Positions 57,208-64,000 of a stretch of DNA of 64,000 nt are shown piece after piece. The notes beneath the pieces are model-generated. The model was not told the DNA's origin. It searched no databases and saw only the letters and a list, made by a program, of their open reading frames with translations. Position 1 is the first letter of the stretch; every line of letters starts with the position of its first letter. Made by a program: the position numbers and the translations under genes. Origin of the DNA: Deferribacter autotrophicus (GTDB lineage Bacteria > Chrysiogenota > Deferribacteres > Deferribacterales > Deferribacteraceae); assembly GCF_008362905.1 (NCBI RefSeq), contig NZ_VFJB01000004.1, positions 298,501 to 362,500 on the forward strand, read 5' to 3'.

Positions 57208-58752
57208 TTAAATACTTAACTTTCTATTTTCTTTTGATTCATAGAGCTGAAGAAATATAGTTTTACTTACAAAAATAGCAGTAAACATCGATGCAAGAAT
57301 ACCTATTGATAGAGTCACAGCAAAACCCTTTACAGGGCCAGTACCAAATTGGAATAATACAATAGCAGCAATAAGTGTAGTAATGTTTGCATCAAGGATT
57401 GTGGACATAGCCTTTTCAAATCCAGCTTCTATGGCACTCAAAGCAGTCCTACCCAATCTCACTTCTTCTCTAATCCTCTCAAATATCAAGACGTTAGCAT
57501 CAACTGACATACCGATTGTCAATATTAAACCGGCAATACCTGGCAAAGTAAGTGTTGCTTTAAACATCCCCATAACGCCAAGAATTATTATAAAGTTTAA
57601 AAATAGTGCGATATCAGCAATTACACCTGCAAACCTGTAATATACCGCCATAAAAAGCACAACTAAAACAAACCCAATAATAGATGCAGTAATACCTTTT
57701 TGTATAGAATCTTTTCCAAGAGATGGACCCACGGTTCTGTTTTCCAATATCTTTACAGGGGCTGGCAAGCTACCTGCCCTTAAAACAATGGCCAGATCTT
57801 TTGCCTCCTCCATAGTAAAGTTACCTGTAATTTGAGCTTCACCACCAGCAATGGCTTCTCTGATTACAGGTGCTGAATAGACATTATTATCAAGGACGAT
57901 GGCAAGTCTTTTCCCCACATTATTCCTTGTAATTTCTTCAAACAACCTACTACCAGCACTATCAAATTTTATCCACACATAAGGCTCATTAAACTGAGAA
58001 GAGATCCTTACTTCTGCGTCTACTAAATAATCTCCTGTAAGAACCGCATCCCTTTTAAGGGCAAAAGGAGTATTCTGAACAATTTTACCAGTTCTTTTAT
58101 CAATTACCTTCTGGTATAAAATAATATCATCAAAAGGAACATTCCCTGACTGAATATCAGAAATAGTTACAGTATCATCTACAAGGTGAAATTTTAGCTG
58201 TGCTGTTTTACCTATAAGCTTTATAGCTCTATCAGGATCATTTATACCTGGTAATTGAACCAATATATTTGTCTTCCCTTGCCTTTGAATTATCGGCTCA
58301 GCTACACCAAACTGATCTACTCTATTCCTTATTACCTGTGCAGCTTGCTCCACAGCATAATCTTTAATCCTCTCAACTTCTTTAGGATCTAAAGTAAATT
58401 CGATCACATTATCCGCATTTCCAAGTCCAGACTCTTTCAAAATTGGATAATGTTTATTTATTATTTCCTTTACTTTATCCAGGGAATTATCCTTTAAAGC
58501 TACAATAATCTTTCCGTTCTCTTTTCTTACAAAATTGAAACCAACTTTCTCCCCACGTAAATCCTTTTTTATCTGAGTCACAAGGGTATCTAGCTTAGCC
58601 TCAACAGCTTTATCAACATCTACTCCAAGAAGGACATACATCCCGCCTCTTAAATCCAAACCAAGCTTGATTTTTTCATTTAAAGGGAAAAGGGATATCA
58701 AAGCTCCTACTATTACAATAAATATAATAGCCCATCTCAATTTGTACTTCAT
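57208..58752 (-). CDS. secD: Protein translocase subunit SecD
   Basis: A 514-residue partner of SecF. LGLDLRGGMYVLLGVD follows TM1, then the large periplasmic domain (RNRVDQFGVAEPIIQRQG, IVLDNNVYSAPVI) and a C-terminal six-helix core with MSVDANVLIFERIREE. It lies between yajC (19 bases upstream) and secF. Confidence 0.97.
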   Translation of the reverse strand: MKYKLRWAIIFIVIVGALISLFPLNEKIKLGLDLRGGMYVLLGVDVDKAVEAKLDTLVTQIKKDLRGEKVGFNFVRKENGKIIVALKDNSLDKVKEIINKHYPILKESGLGNADNVIEFTLDPKEVERIKDYAVEQAAQVIRNRVDQFGVAEPIIQRQGKTNILVQLPGINDPDRAIKLIGKTAQLKFHLVDDTVTISDIQSGNVPFDDIILYQKVIDKRTGKIVQNTPFALKRDAVLTGDYLVDAEVRISSQFNEPYVWIKFDSAGSRLFEEITRNNVGKRLAIVLDNNVYSAPVIREAIAGGEAQITGNFTMEEAKDLAIVLRAGSLPAPVKILENRTVGPSLGKDSIQKGITASIIGFVLVVLFMAVYYRFAGVIADIALFLNFIIILGVMGMFKATLTLPGIAGLILTIGMSVDANVLIFERIREEVRLGRTALSAIEAGFEKAMSTILDANITTLIAAIVLFQFGTGPVKGFAVTLSIGILASMFTAIFVSKTIFLQLYESKENRKLSI

Positions 58753-58771
58753 GGTCTTTTATGCTCCTTTG

Positions 58772-61243
<2,472 letters not shown>

Positions 61244-62632
61244 TTACAGATTCTTTTCAATAAATTTTTTTACAAGATTCACATTAGCATCAAGCTCATA
61301 TACTCTTTTTTCTTTATCTTCTAATTCCCTGAGCCCCCTTGGTATTTCAGGCTTAACGCCTATCGCTTTAACAACAGAATCAATAAATTTAGCAGGATGC
61401 GCTGTAGACATTGCAATGAAAGGTTCATCGTAAATGTTTTTCAACTTCAATACCGCATCTATACCACAGGCAGTATGGGGATCCACAATGTATTTATATT
61501 TTTCATAAATCTCTTTGATAACTTCCAGATTTCTTTCATTAGAAGTCGAAGTAGCATCAAAAACTTCTCGAACTTTTTCCATTAACTCATCATTGAAAAA
61601 GATTTTTTTCTCTACTTTAAGCTGTTCCATGCTTTTTCTAACTTTATCTGCATCCTCTTCAAAAAGATAAAATAAAAACCTTTCAAAATTGCTGGCAATC
61701 TGAATATCCATGGAAGGAGAATATGTCTGAACTACATTCTTAATGCTGTAATCACCTTCTTTAACAAAACGATACAAGATATTATTTTCGTTTGTGGCAA
61801 TAACAAGTTTATTTATAGGCAGTCCCATTCTTTTAGCATAAAAGCCTGCAAGGATATTTCCAAAATTTCCTGTTGGAACAACAATGTTAACTTTAGACAT
61901 TGAATCAGCTGCATCAGTCTGAAAATAAGAATAGAAATAATAAACTATTTGAGCCAATACTCTAGCCCAATTTATTGAATTAATTGAACCTAAATGATGT
62001 TCTCTCTTAAATTCTACATCAGAAAAGATCTCTTTCACAATATATTGACAATCATCAAAGGTCCCTTCCACAGCAATATTAAACACATTATCATCTAAAA
62101 CAGTCGTCATCTGTAATTCTTGCATCCTACTAACTCTACCTTTTGGATGCAAAATAAAAATCTTTATACCTTTTTTACCTCTTACGCCATAAATAGCAGC
62201 ACTGCCTGTATCACCGCTTGTCGCACCAATTATATTGAGGTAATCATTTCTTTGATCAAGTATGTACTCAAAGAGATTACCCAAAAATTGTAAAGCCACA
62301 TCTTTAAATGCATAAGTAGGACCATGGAATAGCTCTGAAAGATAAAAGTCACCAAGTTTTATAACAGGCACAACCCTCTCATCATCAAACGCCTCATAAC
62401 TTTTAAAAACTATCTTCTCAAGAGTAGTTTCGCCTATATCGGAAATATATTTTTTCATAATGGCTAAAGCCAATTCTTGATAACTTTTATCCTTCAAAGC
62501 TTCTATTTCATTTATACTCATAAAAGGTATTTCTTCTGGAATTAAAAGGCCGCCGTCATCCGCAAGCCCCATCAATACAGCATCTTGAAAATTTATCCCT
62601 TTTACTTTTCCTCTTGTACTCATATACTTCAT
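61244..62632 (-). CDS. thrC: Threonine synthase
   Basis: A 462-residue PLP enzyme converting O-phosphohomoserine to threonine. The Schiff-base lysine is Lys110 in GPTYAFKDVALQF; ATSGDTGSAAIYG and VVPTGNFGNILAG are the usual motifs. It is the longer E. coli-type form with the RGKV N-terminus. AGGTGA sits well before the ATG at 62632. It heads the queA-tgt-yajC-secDF run behind a leader hairpin (62653-62691). Confidence 0.96.
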   Translation of the reverse strand: MKYMSTRGKVKGINFQDAVLMGLADDGGLLIPEEIPFMSINEIEALKDKSYQELALAIMKKYISDIGETTLEKIVFKSYEAFDDERVVPVIKLGDFYLSELFHGPTYAFKDVALQFLGNLFEYILDQRNDYLNIIGATSGDTGSAAIYGVRGKKGIKIFILHPKGRVSRMQELQMTTVLDDNVFNIAVEGTFDDCQYIVKEIFSDVEFKREHHLGSINSINWARVLAQIVYYFYSYFQTDAADSMSKVNIVVPTGNFGNILAGFYAKRMGLPINKLVIATNENNILYRFVKEGDYSIKNVVQTYSPSMDIQIASNFERFLFYLFEEDADKVRKSMEQLKVEKKIFFNDELMEKVREVFDATSTSNERNLEVIKEIYEKYKYIVDPHTACGIDAVLKLKNIYDEPFIAMSTAHPAKFIDSVVKAIGVKPEIPRGLRELEDKEKRVYELDANVNLVKKFIEKNL

Positions 62633-62652
62633 ATCATCACCTCAAAAACCTT

Positions 62653-62691
62653 AAGTCAGTCAACATGTTAAAAAAGTCCAGCAACTGACTT
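62653..62691 (-). promoter_or_regulatory. Hairpin in the thrC leader
   Basis: AAGTCAGT and ACTGACTT form an 8-bp stem around a 23-base loop, just ahead of the thrC ribosome site. It could be a leader hairpin. No leader peptide or T-box is evident. Confidence 0.35.
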
Positions 62692-62707
62692 GTAATATCA
62701 ATTACAA

Positions 62708-62750
62708 TAAAAAAATCTAAATGAAGGGCAAACACATAAGTCTGCCCTTC
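62708..62750 (-). terminator. Intrinsic terminator of ndk
   Basis: On the minus strand GAAGGGCA (62743-62750) and TGCCCTTC (62723-62730) form the stem, followed by ATTTAGATTTTTTT. It lies 36 bases after the ndk stop. Confidence 0.75.
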
Positions 62751-62785
62751 CCCACATCTAAACTCGCACTCTCATTTACACATTT

Positions 62786-63205
62786 TTACACAAGTTCAAT
62801 TTGTGAAAAGAAATAACCTATTTCAAATGCAGCAGTTTCAGGAGCATCAGATCCATGAACAGCATTGTTATCAATATTTCTACCAAACTCTTTTCTAAGA
62901 GTCCCTTCCTCTGCATCAGCAGGGTTTGTAGCACCCATCAACTTTCTCCAATCTTTGATAGCATTCTCTTTTTCTAATACCATAACAATAGCAGGTCCAG
63001 AGCTCATAAAATCTGTCAAAGCTTCAAAAAATGGTTTTTCTTTATGAACGTAATAAAAACCCTTTGCCACCTCTTTACTCATCCAAATTTTTTTCATACC
63101 AACAATCTTAAAACCTTCATCCTCAATTCTTTGAATAATCTTTCCACTCACACCCATCTTCACTGCATCAGGTTTAATTATTGCAAGAGTTCTTTCAACT
63201 GCCAT
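62786..63205 (-). CDS. ndk: Nucleoside diphosphate kinase
   Basis: A 139-residue enzyme balancing nucleoside triphosphates. The phosphohistidine is His117 in [24 protein letters not shown] begins the chain. The length is typical. It has its own terminator downstream and a candidate promoter upstream, so it is probably monocistronic. Confidence 0.97.
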   Translation of the reverse strand: MAVERTLAIIKPDAVKMGVSGKIIQRIEDEGFKIVGMKKIWMSKEVAKGFYYVHKEKPFFEALTDFMSSGPAIVMVLEKENAIKDWRKLMGATNPADAEEGTLRKEFGRNIDNNAVHGSDAPETAAFEIGYFFSQIELV

Positions 63206-63247
63206 TATATCCTCCTTTTTAGTTATTTTTTATACTGAAAGCAAATA

Positions 63248-63275
63248 TAGATACCAGTTTTACTGAAAAAATCAA
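63248..63275 (-). promoter_or_regulatory. Candidate ndk promoter
   Basis: On the minus strand TTGATT (63270-63275) and TATCTA (63248-63253) are 16 bases apart, 43 bases ahead of ndk. Confidence 0.4.
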
Positions 63276-63340
63276 CTTTTTTAAAAAAATCATTGCTTAT
63301 TTTCTCTTTTTTATCTATTAAAGTTCTCTTTGGAGGGATT

Positions 63341-63943
63341 ATGGGATTATTGAAAGGAAATTTAACCTTTTTTAAATTAAAATATGAGGGTAATTTTCCT
63401 AGTTTATTAACTGAGGTAATAGACAAACTCAATAATTTCTCTTTTGATAAGATTTATGATGATTTAAAATACATAAATTATGGTTTTATCCCTTTTGATT
63501 ATCCAGAGTTTGAATCTTTTGAAAATGCTGAAATAACCTTCGGTGAATACTATATTTTCTCTTTAAGAATTGATGAAAAAAAGGTTAATAACAATTTTTT
63601 TCTCATAGAATTCGAAAAAGCCAAAAAACAACTTAAACACGAATCTGGTAAAGAAAAACTTAATAAATCTGATATTGAATTCTTAAAATCTGCTGTAACA
63701 AAAAAGATTTTAAAAGATACCCCTCCAGCGACCAATCTCGTGGAAGTTATTGTTGATGTCAATAACTCAAGTATATTTGTAAGTAAACTCAATGGCAAAA
63801 TTTTAGACGCCATCACTCACCTTTTCAAAGTTGCTTTTGATTTAAATGTATACAGAGAAACATTAATTGAAACAATTAAATCAAAAATTGACGATTTGAC
63901 AATTGTTGATGACTTGATAAATTCTTTACCAACAAGCATATAG
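63341..63943 (+). CDS. RdgC-like (recombination-associated) protein
   Basis: A 200-residue protein starting MGLLKGNLTFFKLKYEGN. The middle EKAKKQLKHESGKEKLNKSD followed by IEFLKSAVTKKILKDTPPAT and VEVIVDVNNSSIFVSKLNGK fit the pattern of the short RdgC-like proteins known from anaerobic Proteobacteria relatives. RdgC binds DNA as a ring and limits RecA. GGAGGGATT before the ATG at 63341 selects the start over an upstream in-frame ATG. It is divergent from ndk. Confidence 0.55.
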   Translation: MGLLKGNLTFFKLKYEGNFPSLLTEVIDKLNNFSFDKIYDDLKYINYGFIPFDYPEFESFENAEITFGEYYIFSLRIDEKKVNNNFFLIEFEKAKKQLKHESGKEKLNKSDIEFLKSAVTKKILKDTPPATNLVEVIVDVNNSSIFVSKLNGKILDAITHLFKVAFDLNVYRETLIETIKSKIDDLTIVDDLINSLPTSI

Positions 63944-63952
63944 GAGGGTACC

Positions 63953-64000
63953 CTGGCACTTTTTACTTCAGATGGACAAAAAAGAGACATCTCATTTTTA
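63953..64000 (+). CDS. Start of an unidentified gene with a probable CTG start codon
   Basis: AGGAGGG lies just after the RdgC-like stop. The only well-spaced codon in the initiator class is CTG at 63953, giving (M)ALFTSDGQKRDISFL to the window end. An ATG at 63972 is about 24 bases from the ribosome site, too far. It would be in an operon with the RdgC-like gene. Only 16 codons are visible, so the product is unknown. Confidence 0.4.
   Translation, partial: MALFTSDGQKRDISFL

Noticed and set aside
63223..63432. Minus-strand 69-codon ORF
   Set aside because: It is antisense to the RdgC-like start and overlaps the ndk promoter region, with no family match.

Overview
The window is AT-rich chromosome from a Gram-negative bacterium. 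The Gram-negative assignment rests on heptose genes (gmhA, hldE-type), several lipoproteins with lipoboxes, SurA-type periplasmic foldases, SecD/SecF/YajC and flagella-type genes. Gene order (tRNAs-tig-clpP-clpX-lon; mfd with two peptidyl-prolyl isomerases; thrC-queA-tgt-yajC-secD-secF), hydrogenase maturation genes and a CoA-disulfide reductase/rhodanese fusion suggest an anaerobic or sulfur-linked lifestyle. The best guess is the Deferribacterota (Deferribacter-like), but that comes from remembered family resemblance and no search was run.

Layout. 1-3180: start of a nicotinate phosphoribosyltransferase gene, about 590 bases without a gene that hold several hairpins and a MITE-like element, then a glycosyltransferase, GH130 phosphorylase and 55-residue ORF. 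3179-9530 (minus): a proteostasis block of four tRNAs, trigger factor, ClpP, ClpX, Lon and ribosomal protein S21. 9540-19622 (minus): an ArsR regulator, MarC, RseC, M48 protease, EamA-like exporter, glycerate kinase, RsmI, SerS, two TPR proteins, RimO and RibF. 19623-20275: a small FlgM-like gene behind a sigma-28-like promoter and followed by hairpins. 20276-30436 (minus): GatA/GatC, UvrD helicase, ClC channel, GlmS, GlmU and a lipoprotein. 30603-34424 (plus): a PilJ-type chemoreceptor, HisF, HisE and a DUF364 protein. 34421-44545 (minus): an S4 RNA-binding protein, two foldases, Mfd, heptose genes, PhoH, YraN, RNase HII and HypB/HypA. 44610-53101: a TauE/SafE exporter, a large zinc-binding chemoreceptor, a CsgG-like lipoprotein, PurC, the CoA-disulfide reductase and MtaB. 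53231-56259 (plus): a FliL-like protein and GlnD. 56303-63205 (minus): the Sec/queuosine/threonine block and Ndk. The window ends in a RdgC-like gene and the start of another gene.

Almost everything is housekeeping. There is no CRISPR array, prophage, intact transposase or recognisable defence island. The most unusual material is non-coding. It includes a 202-base MITE-like element with 15-base inverted ends and a 6-base target duplication. It also includes a family of hairpins with compensating base changes, a habit of placing stop codons inside 3' hairpins, a probable transcription attenuator (or short RNA) ahead of phoH, and a perfect 16-base palindrome inside a coding sequence. Among proteins, the most notable is a chemoreceptor whose HAMP region is interrupted by a cysteine-rich module and which ends in a CZB zinc domain.
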